The notes under the pieces were generated by a model. The model made no database searches, was not told the origin of the DNA, and saw only the letters and a list, made by a program, of their open reading frames with translations. DNA of 64,000 nucleotides. It comes from SURF-13 sp041695325. GTDB taxonomy: Bacteria > Pseudomonadota > Gammaproteobacteria > SURF-13. The first letter of the stretch is position 1; every line of letters begins with the position of its first letter. The stretch lies in assembly GCA_041695325.1 (NCBI GenBank), contig JBGFRC010000009.1, positions 43,683 to 107,682 of the forward strand. The letters are read 5' to 3'. Position numbers and translations under genes: made by a program. Positions 7,846 to 16,354 of the stretch are shown in pieces.

Positions 7846-8145
7846 AGTAGATGTAACATTTCTTGATGAGTCATCAGAACGATGGGCAAAGGAATGTGAA
7901 GGAGGGTTCCTGCTTTTTGATGATAATAGATTTACCTATTTTAGAAAGCTCTGAATAAGTCCATCCCTGGACTTCTCAGAGCACGAAAAGCAAAAATGTG
8001 ATTTTTGCTTTTCTTCATTTTTCAAATACTTGCGTATTTGAAAAATGGCAGCGCATCCTGCGCTGCGCGGAACCTCTGACTTAATCAGAGGTTCCTTTAT
8101 GGAACCAAACAGCCATGATTACATAAGCCGAACGCAACAACCATG
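7840..8145 (+). pseudogene. Low-GC coding fragment interrupted by element B, once overlapping the next gene
   Basis: From about 7840 a low-GC frame reads I-V-D-V-T-F-L-D-E-S-S-E-R-W-A-K-E-C-E-G-G-F-L-L-F-D-D-N-R-F-T-Y-F. It then enters hairpin element B. If B (7944-8095) and one TTTA copy are removed, the frame continues M-E-P-N-S-H-D-Y-I-S-R-T-Q-Q-P and stops at a TGA overlapping the ATG of the quinone oxidoreductase gene. Read this way, it is the tail of a gene once coupled to its neighbour by an ATGA overlap. The left part has been cut away by the IS3 remnant. The protein family is not recognised, and the frame could be fortuitous because it is short. Confidence 0.45.
7944..8095 (+). mobile_element. 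Five-hairpin MITE-like element, copy B
   Basis: A 152-bp element flanked by TTTA at 7940-7943 and 8096-8099. The end type differs from copy A: the outer stems use C-T-C-T-G-A (left GAAAGCTCTGAATAAG, right ending CAGAGGTTCC). The inner stems keep the same order: GAAAAGCAAAAAT/ATTTTTGCTTTTC, CATTTTTCAAATAC/GTATTTGAAAAATG, and a short GCAGCGCA/TGCGCTGC. Stem 3 differs from copy A by a matched base change in both arms. It ends 47 bp upstream of the oxidoreductase start. Confidence 0.85.
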
Positions 8146-9078
8146 AAGGTGGTACGCATCCATCAGTACGGCGGCGCGGAGGTGTTGCGTTATGAGGACG
8201 CGCCGCGTCCCGTGGCAGGGGCGGGCGAGGTGTTGATCCGCGTGCACGCCGCCGGCGTCAATCCGGTGGACTGGAAAATCCGCGAAGGGCGCCTGCAAGG
8301 GCGCATCACCCATCATCTGCCGCTCGTTCTGGGCTGGGACGCGGCGGGCGTGATCGAGCAGCTCGGCCCCGGCGTCACGCAATTCAATATCGGCGATGCG
8401 GTGTACGCGCGGCCTGATCTTGCGCGCGACGGCGCCTATGCCGAGTACATCGCGGTGCGCGCCAATGAGGTCGCGCTGAAACCAAAGTCGCTTGATTTCA
8501 TACACGCCGCCGCGGCGCCGCTCGCCGCGCTCACCGCCTGGCAATCGCTGTTTGACGCGGGCGACCTGCAACCGGGCCAGAAGATTCTGATACACGCCGG
8601 CGCGGGCGGCGTGGGCCATTACGCCGTGCAGTTCGCGCGCTGGAAGGGCGCGCACGTCGTCACCACCGCCTCCGCGCGCAATGCAAGCTTCGTGCGCTCG
8701 CTCGGCGCCGATGAAGCGATAGATTACACCGCGACGCGCTTCGAGGACGCGGTGCGCGATATGGACATGGTATTTGACACCGTAGGCGGGGAGGTGCAGG
8801 CGCGTTCCTGGAAGGTGTTAAGGCAAGGCGGCATCCTGGTTTCCATCCTGGCGCTCACCGTGCCGGAGGAGGCCGCGCAACGCGGCTGGCGCTCGGCTTA
8901 CGTGTTCGTGCAGCCCAATGCCGCACAGCTAACCAAGATCGCCGGGTTGATAGACGCGGGTAAAGTAAAACCGGTGGTGGAAAACGTCTTTCCCCTGCAC
9001 GAGGCGGCCAAGGCGCACGCAGCCGTGCAGAGCGGTCATACGCGCGGCAAGGTCGTGCTGCGGGTGCTGGATGCCTAA
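8143..9078 (+). CDS. NAD(P)H:quinone oxidoreductase-like MDR protein
   Basis: A 311-residue medium-chain dehydrogenase/reductase of the zinc-free quinone oxidoreductase type. The N-terminal GroES-like domain has G-E-V-L-I-R-V-H-A-A-G-V-N-P-V-D-W. The Rossmann fold carries G-A-G-G-V-G at residues 153-158. The cysteines and histidines that bind structural and catalytic zinc in alcohol dehydrogenases are absent. It probably reduces quinones or other activated carbonyls with NADPH; the physiological substrate cannot be read from sequence. The upstream region is IS and hairpin-element debris, so it may now be transcribed from within that debris. Its end overlaps convergently with the ABC ATPase gene by 4 bp. 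Confidence 0.85.
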   Translation: MKVVRIHQYGGAEVLRYEDAPRPVAGAGEVLIRVHAAGVNPVDWKIREGRLQGRITHHLPLVLGWDAAGVIEQLGPGVTQFNIGDAVYARPDLARDGAYAEYIAVRANEVALKPKSLDFIHAAAAPLAALTAWQSLFDAGDLQPGQKILIHAGAGGVGHYAVQFARWKGAHVVTTASARNASFVRSLGADEAIDYTATRFEDAVRDMDMVFDTVGGEVQARSWKVLRQGGILVSILALTVPEEAAQRGWRSAYVFVQPNAAQLTKIAGLIDAGKVKPVVENVFPLHEAAKAHAAVQSGHTRGKVVLRVLDA

Positions 9079-10943
9079 GCGCGCCTTTCTATCTCCGGAA
9101 CGGCGCTCAGCAGGCGGCGTGTGTAGTCGTGTTGCGGATTGCTCAGCACCCGCTCCGCGCCGCCGTACTCCACGATGCGCCCTTGATACATCACCGCCAC
9201 GTCGTGCGCCAGATATTCCACCACGGCGAAGTTGTGCGTGATAAAAAGATAGGCGAGGCCGAGCTCGTCTTGCAGGCGCTTCAGTAAATTCAGGATTTGC
9301 GCCTGCACCGAGACGTCCAGCGCGCTGGTCGGCTCGTCACAGATGATGATCCTGGGATTCACCGCCAGGGCGCGCGCAATGCAGACGCGCTGGCGCTGGC
9401 CGCCGGAAAATTCGTGCGGATAGCGGTATTTCACGTCCGGGGACAAGCCCACCTGCTCCAGCAGGCGGTCAATGCGCGCGAGGCGCGCGCGTTCATCCCC
9501 GCCCATGCTTTGCGCGATCATGCCCTCGGCGATGATGTCGGCGATCATCATGCGCGGGTTCATGGAGGAGTGCGGGTCCTGGAAGATGATCTGCAACGCG
9601 CCGCGCTGGGCGCGCAGCGCCCTGCCGCGCAGACTGTCGAGATCCACCGCGCCGCAGCGCACGTCGCCGGAGGTGATGGGCAGCAGGCGCAGAATGCTCT
9701 TGCCCACCGTGGTCTTGCCGGAGCCCGATTCGCCCACCAGCGCCAGCGTCCGCCCGGCGCGCAGCGCAAGCGACACGCCGTCCACCGCCCGCACCTCGCC
9801 CACCTTGCGCTTGAACAAGCCTTTGCGGATGGGAAAGTGCACCTTGAGGTCGGTGACCTTGAGCAGAACCTCGTCCGCTCCGGCGCGCATCCCGGGGGCA
9901 GCCAGCTCCGCGGCCGCGCCTGCCCGTGCGTCGCCTGCAGACAGGCGCGCCGGCGGCGCGGCAGGGCGCGTCACGCTATAGTTCGCATCATAAAGATGAC
10001 AGCGAACTTTCCCTCCGCCTTCAGTCGCCAGCAGCGCGGGGATGACGTCATGGCAGGTCTGCCACGCAAGGTCACAGCGCGGCGCGAAGCGGCAGCCGCA
10101 GAAGCTTTGCGTGAGCGGCGGCACCATGCCGCGGATGACGGCAAGGCTCTTCCCCCGTTGCGCGCGGCCGGGCAGCGAATCGAACAGTTTTTGCGAGTAG
10201 GGATGCCGCGGGGCGGATAAAAATTGCGCGCGCGATGCAAGCTCCACGACTTCTCCGGCGTACATCACCGCCACGCGATCCGCCATCTGCGACACCACGC
10301 CGAGATCGTGGGTGATGAGCAGTATCGCCATGCCCCGCTCCTTTTGCAGCGTGCGCAGCAATTCCAGAATCTGCGCCTGGATCGTGACATCCAGCGCGGT
10401 GGTCGGTTCGTCGGCAATCAGCAGCTCCGGCTCGCCCGCCAGGGCGATGGCGATCATCACGCGCTGCTTCATGCCGCCGGAGAACTGGTGCGGATAATCA
10501 TGGATACGCCGCTCTGGCTCTACGATGCCGACCGCGTCCAGCAGGGCGACGGCGCGCCGCTCGGCGCGTTTGCCTTTGAGCCCGCGATGCGCCCTGAGTG
10601 CCTCGCCGATCTGCGTGCCCACGCTGAGCACGGGGTTCAGGCTGGTCATGGGTTCCTGAAAGATCATGGCGACGCGCCCGCCGCGCACTTCGCGCATCTT
10701 GATCTCCGGCAGCCGCAGCAGGTCCTGGTCGTGCAGCCATATCTCGCCGCGGCTGCGCGCCGTGCCCGGCAACAGGCGCATGAGGGAAAGCGCGGTGAGA
10801 GACTTGCCGCTGCCGGACTCGCCGAGCAAGGCGAAGACCTCGCCCGGCGCGATGTCAAAGCTCACGCCGTCCACCGCGCGCAGCGGGCCGCGGCTGGTTT
10901 CAAACCAAGTGGTGAGATTTTTTACGCTCAGCAGCGGCTTCAT
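9075..10943 (-). CDS. yejF: YejF-type fused dual ATPase of a peptide ABC importer
   Basis: I chose the ATG at 10943 (622 residues), which overlaps the permease stop as ATGA. Longer starts run into the permease gene. Two complete ATPase modules are fused. The first has Walker A G-E-S-G-S-G-K-S (41-48), signature F-S-G-G-M-K-Q-R-V and Walker B L-L-I-A-D-E-P. The second has G-E-S-G-S-G-K-T-T, F-S-G-G-Q-R-Q-R-V and I-I-I-C-D-E-P. Each is followed by an oligopeptide-transporter C-terminal extension, with a Cys-rich C-G-C-R-F-A-P-R-C between them. It powers the YejB/YejE channel for peptide-like substrates, including microcin-C-type compounds in E. coli. Confidence 0.92.
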   Translation of the reverse strand: MKPLLSVKNLTTWFETSRGPLRAVDGVSFDIAPGEVFALLGESGSGKSLTALSLMRLLPGTARSRGEIWLHDQDLLRLPEIKMREVRGGRVAMIFQEPMTSLNPVLSVGTQIGEALRAHRGLKGKRAERRAVALLDAVGIVEPERRIHDYPHQFSGGMKQRVMIAIALAGEPELLIADEPTTALDVTIQAQILELLRTLQKERGMAILLITHDLGVVSQMADRVAVMYAGEVVELASRAQFLSAPRHPYSQKLFDSLPGRAQRGKSLAVIRGMVPPLTQSFCGCRFAPRCDLAWQTCHDVIPALLATEGGGKVRCHLYDANYSVTRPAAPPARLSAGDARAGAAAELAAPGMRAGADEVLLKVTDLKVHFPIRKGLFKRKVGEVRAVDGVSLALRAGRTLALVGESGSGKTTVGKSILRLLPITSGDVRCGAVDLDSLRGRALRAQRGALQIIFQDPHSSMNPRMMIADIIAEGMIAQSMGGDERARLARIDRLLEQVGLSPDVKYRYPHEFSGGQRQRVCIARALAVNPRIIICDEPTSALDVSVQAQILNLLKRLQDELGLAYLFITHNFAVVEYLAHDVAVMYQGRIVEYGGAERVLSNPQHDYTRRLLSAVPEIERRA

Positions 10944-12346
10944 AATTTTCTCAACCGCGGATCGAAGGCGTCGCGCACCTTGTCGGAAAACAGGTTCGCC
11001 GCCAGCACCAGGGTGAACATGAAAATGAAGGCCGCCAGCAGCAGCCACCACACCATCGGCTCGCGCGCCATCTCCAGCCGCGCGCCGTTGATCATATTGC
11101 CCCAGCTCATGGTGGAAGGGTCCACCCCCACTCCCACGTAAGAGAGCACTGCCTCGGCCAGCACCAGTCCGCTGAAGCTCAGCACCATGGTGATTAAAAC
11201 GATGTGCATGACGTTGGGAATGAGATGGCGCCAGATGATCGAGCCGTGCCCGCTACCTAGCGCAACGGCGGCCTGCACATAATCCATCTCGCGCAGTTTC
11301 AGGGTTTCGCCGCGCAACAGGCGCGCGAGCCCGGTCCAGCTGGTGATGCCGAGGATCAGGCACAAAAACAGCAGGCGCACGTCCGCACGCAGGGCCAGAG
11401 TGTCGAATTGATCCGGGTGATTGGCTATATACACCTGCAACATGAGTATGGCGGCGGCGATCAGCAGCACATCGGGTATGGAATTGAGCGTGGTGTACAC
11501 GTATTGCACCACGTCATCCACCCAGCCGCGGAAGTAGCCCGCCAGCACGCCCAGCATGGCGAATGGCAGCGTGACCAGGGTGGTGAGCGTGCCTATCACC
11601 AGCCCGGTGCGGATGCTTTTCAGGGTGGCATAAAACACATCCTGGCCGACCTTGTCGGTGCCGAGGATGTGATAATGGCCGGAGAGCGCGGCGCTCCAGG
11701 CGGTAAACAGAATAATCGCACCGGACACATACAGCATCACGTGCCAGGGGATAGCGGCGCCGCCGCGCACCACGCGGCCCAACATGAGGCGAAAGGGGGT
11801 TTGCGCGCGCCGCGCGAGCACGGCGATCACCGCCGCGCCGAACAGCAGCCATATTACAACTCCCGCGATCAGAGCGCGCAGCGAACGCAGCAGGATGTCT
11901 CTGCCCCGCTCCCTGACGGGGTCTTGCAGGTGCGCGCCGCCGAATTGCAGACGCGGAAACTCCCGCGCCTGCGTGCCGTCCGCGTGGGTGACGGTTTCCT
12001 TGGCGTATAAATGCGCGGCAAAAGGCGCGGAGTAGGTTTTCTCGGTGCGGGTGCGCAGCGGCGCGGCGATCACATCGAGCACACTCAACACCTCAGTGGA
12101 GTAATCCACGCGGCCTGGCCCTCCGCCAGGCAACGCGGGACGGAAATGCAGCGAATCGAGCAGGCCCAGCGCAAAATAAGCCAGCAACACCACCAGGCAC
12201 CCCATCGCCGTCTTGCTGCGCATCACCTCGCGCCACGGCGCGCGCAGATGCTCCCTGCGGCGCGCGATCAAAATGAACGCGATCACCACCGCGAGCAGCA
12301 GGTAGATCAGGGCATCGGTCCAGAGGATGACGGGCTGGAACGGCAT
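10940..12346 (-). CDS. yejE: YejE-type ABC importer permease
   Basis: A 468-residue inner-membrane permease. It begins with two N-terminal hydrophobic segments and a long periplasmic insertion rich in charged residues (about 75-150), as in YejE/OppC-type subunits. A C-terminal binding-protein-dependent transport domain follows, with the EAA-loop-like L-K-L-R-E-M-D-Y-V-Q-A-A-V-A-L-G-S-G. The start shares one base with the YejB stop (TGATG), and the stop overlaps the YejF start (ATGA), so translation is tightly coupled across the operon. Confidence 0.92.
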   Translation of the reverse strand: MPFQPVILWTDALIYLLLAVVIAFILIARRREHLRAPWREVMRSKTAMGCLVVLLAYFALGLLDSLHFRPALPGGGPGRVDYSTEVLSVLDVIAAPLRTRTEKTYSAPFAAHLYAKETVTHADGTQAREFPRLQFGGAHLQDPVRERGRDILLRSLRALIAGVVIWLLFGAAVIAVLARRAQTPFRLMLGRVVRGGAAIPWHVMLYVSGAIILFTAWSAALSGHYHILGTDKVGQDVFYATLKSIRTGLVIGTLTTLVTLPFAMLGVLAGYFRGWVDDVVQYVYTTLNSIPDVLLIAAAILMLQVYIANHPDQFDTLALRADVRLLFLCLILGITSWTGLARLLRGETLKLREMDYVQAAVALGSGHGSIIWRHLIPNVMHIVLITMVLSFSGLVLAEAVLSYVGVGVDPSTMSWGNMINGARLEMAREPMVWWLLLAAFIFMFTLVLAANLFSDKVRDAFDPRLRKL

Positions 12347-13323
12347 CAGGCCAGCCTCACGCGCGGATCCACCAGGGTATAGGAAATATCGGTGAGCAGC
12401 AGGCCGAGGATATACAGCACCGAGCCTAGAAACACCATGGCGCGCACGATGGCGAAGTCCTGCGCCTGAATCGCGTCTATGGTGTAGCTGCCGAGGCCGG
12501 GGATGCCGAAAAACGACTCCAGTATCAGACTGCCCAGAAACAGCGTGGGCAGTATCGCCACCACGCCGGTGAGGATGGGGATCATGGCGTTCTTCAAGAC
12601 ATGAGTGAACAGCACGCGCGGCTCGGACAGGCCCTTGGCGCGCGCGGTGCGCACGTACTCCTTGCCCATCTCCTCCAGAAACAGGATGCGATACAGACGT
12701 ATGCCCCCGCCCAGCCCGCCGATCACGCCGATGACCACCGGCAGCACGATAAACTTGAGCCCGTGCAGACCAGCGTCATAACCGGAGATCGGCACCAGGT
12801 GCCACAGCTTGCCGATGAGGTACTGCCCGCCGATGATGTAAAACAGGCCGGAGATGGACATCATGATGACGCAGATCACCACGCCCCAGAGATCAATAGA
12901 GGTGCCGCGGAAAAAGGCCAGTAGCAGGGCGAAGCTGATCGCCACCCCGATGCCGATAATCAGCGTGGGCACGGCGATGGCGAGGCTGGGCCACATGCGT
13001 TGCCGTATCTCCAGGCCGATGCTGCGGCCGTCGTCGGCGCGCCCGAACTCGAACGCGAACAAGGCCAGTGACTTCTCGAAAAAGATCGTGTCGGTGATTT
13101 TCCCTGTCCCGGCGGCGCTCTCGTTGATAATCAGCGGCTTGTCGTAGCCGCGCTCGGCCTTCCACTTGTCTATCGCCTCCTGGGTGACGAGCTTCACGCC
13201 GAGGTGCGCGCGCGCCATGTCGTCCGGGCTGTTGACCATGAAGAACAATACGAAGGTAAGCAGATTCACGCCGATCAATATCGGGATGGCGTACAGCGTG
13301 CGGCGGATGATGTAGGCGATCAT
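12346..13323 (-). CDS. yejB: YejB-type ABC importer permease
   Basis: A 325-residue permease; the start at 13323 (M-I-A-Y-I-I-R-R-T-L-Y-A-I-P) overlaps the binding-protein stop as ATGA. The typical DppB/OppB N-terminal transmembrane helix (residues 1-30) is followed by a periplasmic loop. The transport domain has the EAA loop E-E-M-G-K-E-Y-V-R-T-A-R-A-K-G-L. It pairs with YejE to form the channel. The operon order binding protein-YejB-YejE-YejF matches yejABEF. Confidence 0.93.
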   Translation of the reverse strand: MIAYIIRRTLYAIPILIGVNLLTFVLFFMVNSPDDMARAHLGVKLVTQEAIDKWKAERGYDKPLIINESAAGTGKITDTIFFEKSLALFAFEFGRADDGRSIGLEIRQRMWPSLAIAVPTLIIGIGVAISFALLLAFFRGTSIDLWGVVICVIMMSISGLFYIIGGQYLIGKLWHLVPISGYDAGLHGLKFIVLPVVIGVIGGLGGGIRLYRILFLEEMGKEYVRTARAKGLSEPRVLFTHVLKNAMIPILTGVVAILPTLFLGSLILESFFGIPGLGSYTIDAIQAQDFAIVRAMVFLGSVLYILGLLLTDISYTLVDPRVRLA

Positions 13324-15476
13324 GACGCGGGTCTGCGTTCCTCGCGCAGGTAGCTCAGCACGCCGGTCAGCACGCCGGTCAGCAGCAGCGCGCCAAGGAC
13401 AAACAACGGCGTCAGGACAGGGGTGTTCCACTCCGCGCGCTTCCGGCTGCGCAGTTCGGGGTCTATGCGCGCGTATTTCAATTTATTGTTGGCCATCTCG
13501 TTGGGCTTGGCGTTTTTGTACCAGGCGTGATACAGGCCGAACTTCTTGCGATGCAATCCCCACAGCAGCGGCGCGTCCCGGCGCGCGATGTCCATCATCT
13601 GGACGATGAGCGCCAGGCGCTCGGGGCCGTCGTCCATGTTCTTCATTTGTTCAAACAGTTTATTGAATTCCGGATTATCGTAGTTCGCGGCGTTTTCTCC
13701 GTTCTTGCCGGCCTTGGCGTTCGGGCCGTAGAGCAGGAACATGAAATTCTCCGGGTCGGGATAGTCGGCGTTCCAGCCCCATTGCCAGATCTGCGCGCTG
13801 CCCTTCAGCATCTTTTCCTGAAAGCGGTTGAAATCGGTATTGCGGATGTCGAGCTGTAAATTCAGCTTCTGGAACTGCTTGCGCAGCCAATCAAGATAGG
13901 CCTTGCCATCCGGACCCGTCATCGCGGTGTCGAAGTGCAGCAATAAAGGTTTGCCCGTCGCGGCGTCGCGCCCGCTGGGATACCCCGCCTCGGCCAGCAA
14001 GCGGCGCGCCTCCTCAAGCGATTTGCGCTGCGGCCGCCCGTCCACCCAGTCATAGACATAAGGATTGATGCCCGCCTCGCCTTCGACGTGGCCGAAGATG
14101 CCGGGCGGGATGATGCCATGCGCCGGGATGCCGCGCCCGTTGAGAAAGATGGAGATGAGTTCTTCGTAATCCACCGCGATGGAAATCGCCCGGCGCAGTT
14201 TGCTCGCCCGCTCGCTCAAGCCGCCCACCACCGGATCGAGCATGTTGAAGCCGATATAGGAAATATCCACACCGACGCTGGTCAGCAGGCGTATGTCCTT
14301 CTCCTGCATCGCCTCGGTGACCGCGGCGTCGCCCTGCGTCGTGATGCGCACCGCCTGATCGAAGCTGTCGGAGGTGATGCCGGAAACGTCGTAATACCCT
14401 TGCAGGAATTTGTTCCAGTACGGAATGCTTTCCTTCTCCAGGCTGTACACCACCTTGTCTATAAACGGCAACGGCTTGCCGGCGTCATCGAGCAGGCCGC
14501 GCTCGCGGTCTTCGGGCTCGCCCTCGGCGGGATACCGCTCGCCGTGAAAATTGGGATTGCGTTCCAGCACCATCTTGCGGTTAGGGTCGTTCACCGTGAG
14601 GCGATACGGCCCGGTGCCGACCGGGTACCAGTCCAGCGTGATGTTTTTTTCAATCAGCCCGGGCCGGGAATAAAAACGGTCCGCCTCGTGCGGCACCGGC
14701 GCGAAAAACGGCATCGCCAGCCAATACAGGAATTGCGGATATTTGCCATGCAGTTTGATACGGTAAGTATAGCGGTCTATGACCTCCGCGCCTTCCAGCG
14801 GATAGCGCGCAAGGTCAAGATAAGGCTGATTGTCCGGCTCCTGGGCCGCCTGGCTCAACGTCTCGCCGTACTCTTTAAGCCCTACGATGTATTCACTCAT
14901 CAGGCCGAAGATCGGCGAGTGGATGCCGGGGTGGGCGAGGCGCTTGATCTGGTATACATAATCCGCCGCGACCAGCTCGCGCGTACCCTGTTGCGGAAAA
15001 TCCGCGAGCGCGCGTATGTCTTTCAATTGCGCCGGAGTGAGGGCATGATAAAGAAAGGCACCGGAAGCATCTTGTGCAAACGCGGGATGCGGCTGATAGA
15101 GGATGCCGGGTTGGATGGTTATGTCGTACACGCTGTAGGCAATCCGCTCAGGGGCGGCATTTACCGGCAGTGGGCGGTTATCCCGGCCGAGATAGACGGC
15201 CTTGGGGACGTCCCGCGCGGCCAGGGGGATTAGCGTGTAAGGCCGCTTTAAATAATGATACTGCAGCGGCGGCTCGTAAATCTGCGCGATCAGGGCATAT
15301 TCGTTTTCCACGTAGGACTGGGCAGGATCAAGATGCTTGGGGCGCTGCTCAAAAGACGAATACAGGATGTTTTGCGCGTCATCCGCCGCGGGATAGGGGT
15401 TGTTCCACGGCCGCTCGCCGCAGCCCGCGGCCAGTAGAGCGGCCAGACACCATGCAAAGTAGAAACGAAATTTCAT
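13320..15476 (-). CDS. YejA-like peptide-binding lipoprotein with extra C-terminal membrane anchor
   Basis: The start at 15476 gives 718 residues beginning M-K-F-R-F-Y-F-A-W-C-L-A-A-L-L-A-A-G-C, a lipobox with Cys19. The body is a family-5 extracellular solute-binding protein (P-A-Q-S-Y-V-E-N-E-Y near the N-terminus; T-L-D-W-Y-P-V-G-T-G-P-Y-R-L mid-protein). It is longer than E. coli YejA and ends in a hydrophobic stretch, P-L-F-V-L-G-A-L-L-L-T-G-V-L-T-G-V-L, followed by L-R-E-E-R-R, which looks like a transmembrane anchor. Lipid and helix anchoring together are odd. It feeds substrates to YejBEF. The next gene rightward, fabI, is divergent. Confidence 0.85.
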   Translation of the reverse strand: MKFRFYFAWCLAALLAAGCGERPWNNPYPAADDAQNILYSSFEQRPKHLDPAQSYVENEYALIAQIYEPPLQYHYLKRPYTLIPLAARDVPKAVYLGRDNRPLPVNAAPERIAYSVYDITIQPGILYQPHPAFAQDASGAFLYHALTPAQLKDIRALADFPQQGTRELVAADYVYQIKRLAHPGIHSPIFGLMSEYIVGLKEYGETLSQAAQEPDNQPYLDLARYPLEGAEVIDRYTYRIKLHGKYPQFLYWLAMPFFAPVPHEADRFYSRPGLIEKNITLDWYPVGTGPYRLTVNDPNRKMVLERNPNFHGERYPAEGEPEDRERGLLDDAGKPLPFIDKVVYSLEKESIPYWNKFLQGYYDVSGITSDSFDQAVRITTQGDAAVTEAMQEKDIRLLTSVGVDISYIGFNMLDPVVGGLSERASKLRRAISIAVDYEELISIFLNGRGIPAHGIIPPGIFGHVEGEAGINPYVYDWVDGRPQRKSLEEARRLLAEAGYPSGRDAATGKPLLLHFDTAMTGPDGKAYLDWLRKQFQKLNLQLDIRNTDFNRFQEKMLKGSAQIWQWGWNADYPDPENFMFLLYGPNAKAGKNGENAANYDNPEFNKLFEQMKNMDDGPERLALIVQMMDIARRDAPLLWGLHRKKFGLYHAWYKNAKPNEMANNKLKYARIDPELRSRKRAEWNTPVLTPLFVLGALLLTGVLTGVLSYLREERRPAS

Positions 15477-15570
15477 CACTGCCAAGGATACACCAAGCGC
15501 CGCCCTATGCGTTGCGCCCAATTTTAGATACTCTATTATCACTCAAGTCACCCGATAGAAGGACATCGCC

Positions 15571-16353
15571 ATGGGATTCTTAGCCGGCAAAAACGCGCTT
15601 ATCGTAGGATTGGCCAGCAACCGCTCCATTGCCTGGGGCATCGCCCAGGCCATGCAGCGGGAAGGCGCGGAGCTGGCCTTCACTTATCAGAACGAGCGCC
15701 TCCATGATCGTGTGGAGAAAATGGCCTCGGAATGCGGCTCGGTCATCACCCTGCCGTGCGATGTCGGCAACGACACCGAAATCAACGCGGTATTTGAACA
15801 TCTGGACAACTACTGGGATCACCTCGACATCATCGTTCACTCCGTGGCCTACGCCCCTTCCGAACAGTTGGAAGGCAGCTACCTGGACAGCGTCACGCGC
15901 AACGGTTTCCTCACCGCGCACGACATCAGTTCCTACAGCTTCGCCGCGCTTGCCAAGGCCGGGCGCAACATGATGCAAAACCGCAATGGCGCGCTGCTCA
16001 CCTTGAGCTATCTCGGCGCCGAGCGCGTCATGCCCAACTATAATGTGATGGGTGTCGCCAAGGCCAGCCTCGAAGCCAACGTGCGCTACATGGCCGACAG
16101 TCTGGGACCGGAAGGCATCCGCGTCAATGCCGTCTCGGCCGGACCGATCCGCACCCTTGCCGCTTCGGGCATCAGCGGCTTCCGCAAGATGCTGGAGCAC
16201 GTGGAGAAAATCGCACCGCTGCGCCGCAACGTCACCATTGAAGACGTCGGCAACGCCGCCGCCTTCCTTTGCTCCGACCTCGCCGCCGGCATCACCGGCG
16301 AGGTGCTGTACGTGGACAGCGGTTATCACATCACGGGGATGGGAGCGCTTTAG
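15571..16353 (+). CDS. fabI: Enoyl-[acyl-carrier-protein] reductase (NADH)
   Basis: A 260-residue short-chain dehydrogenase-fold enzyme that catalyses the last step of each fatty-acid elongation cycle. The nucleotide-binding start reads G-L-A-S-N-R-S-I-A-W-G-I-A (13-25). The FabI catalytic set is Tyr147, Tyr157 and Lys164 in S-Y-L-G-A-E-R-V-M-P-N-Y-N-V-M-G-V-A-K. Length is normal. A GAAGGA ribosome site lies just upstream of the ATG. It is followed one base later by acs, so the two are probably co-transcribed. FabI is the usual triclosan and isoniazid-class target. Confidence 0.96.
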   Translation: MGFLAGKNALIVGLASNRSIAWGIAQAMQREGAELAFTYQNERLHDRVEKMASECGSVITLPCDVGNDTEINAVFEHLDNYWDHLDIIVHSVAYAPSEQLEGSYLDSVTRNGFLTAHDISSYSFAALAKAGRNMMQNRNGALLTLSYLGAERVMPNYNVMGVAKASLEANVRYMADSLGPEGIRVNAVSAGPIRTLAASGISGFRKMLEHVEKIAPLRRNVTIEDVGNAAAFLCSDLAAGITGEVLYVDSGYHITGMGAL

Positions 16354-16354
16354 C

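Noticed and set aside
14088..15233. A 381-codon + strand frame opposite the YejA-like gene
   Set aside because: Shadow frame; the minus-strand lipoprotein has lipobox, operon overlaps and family motifs.
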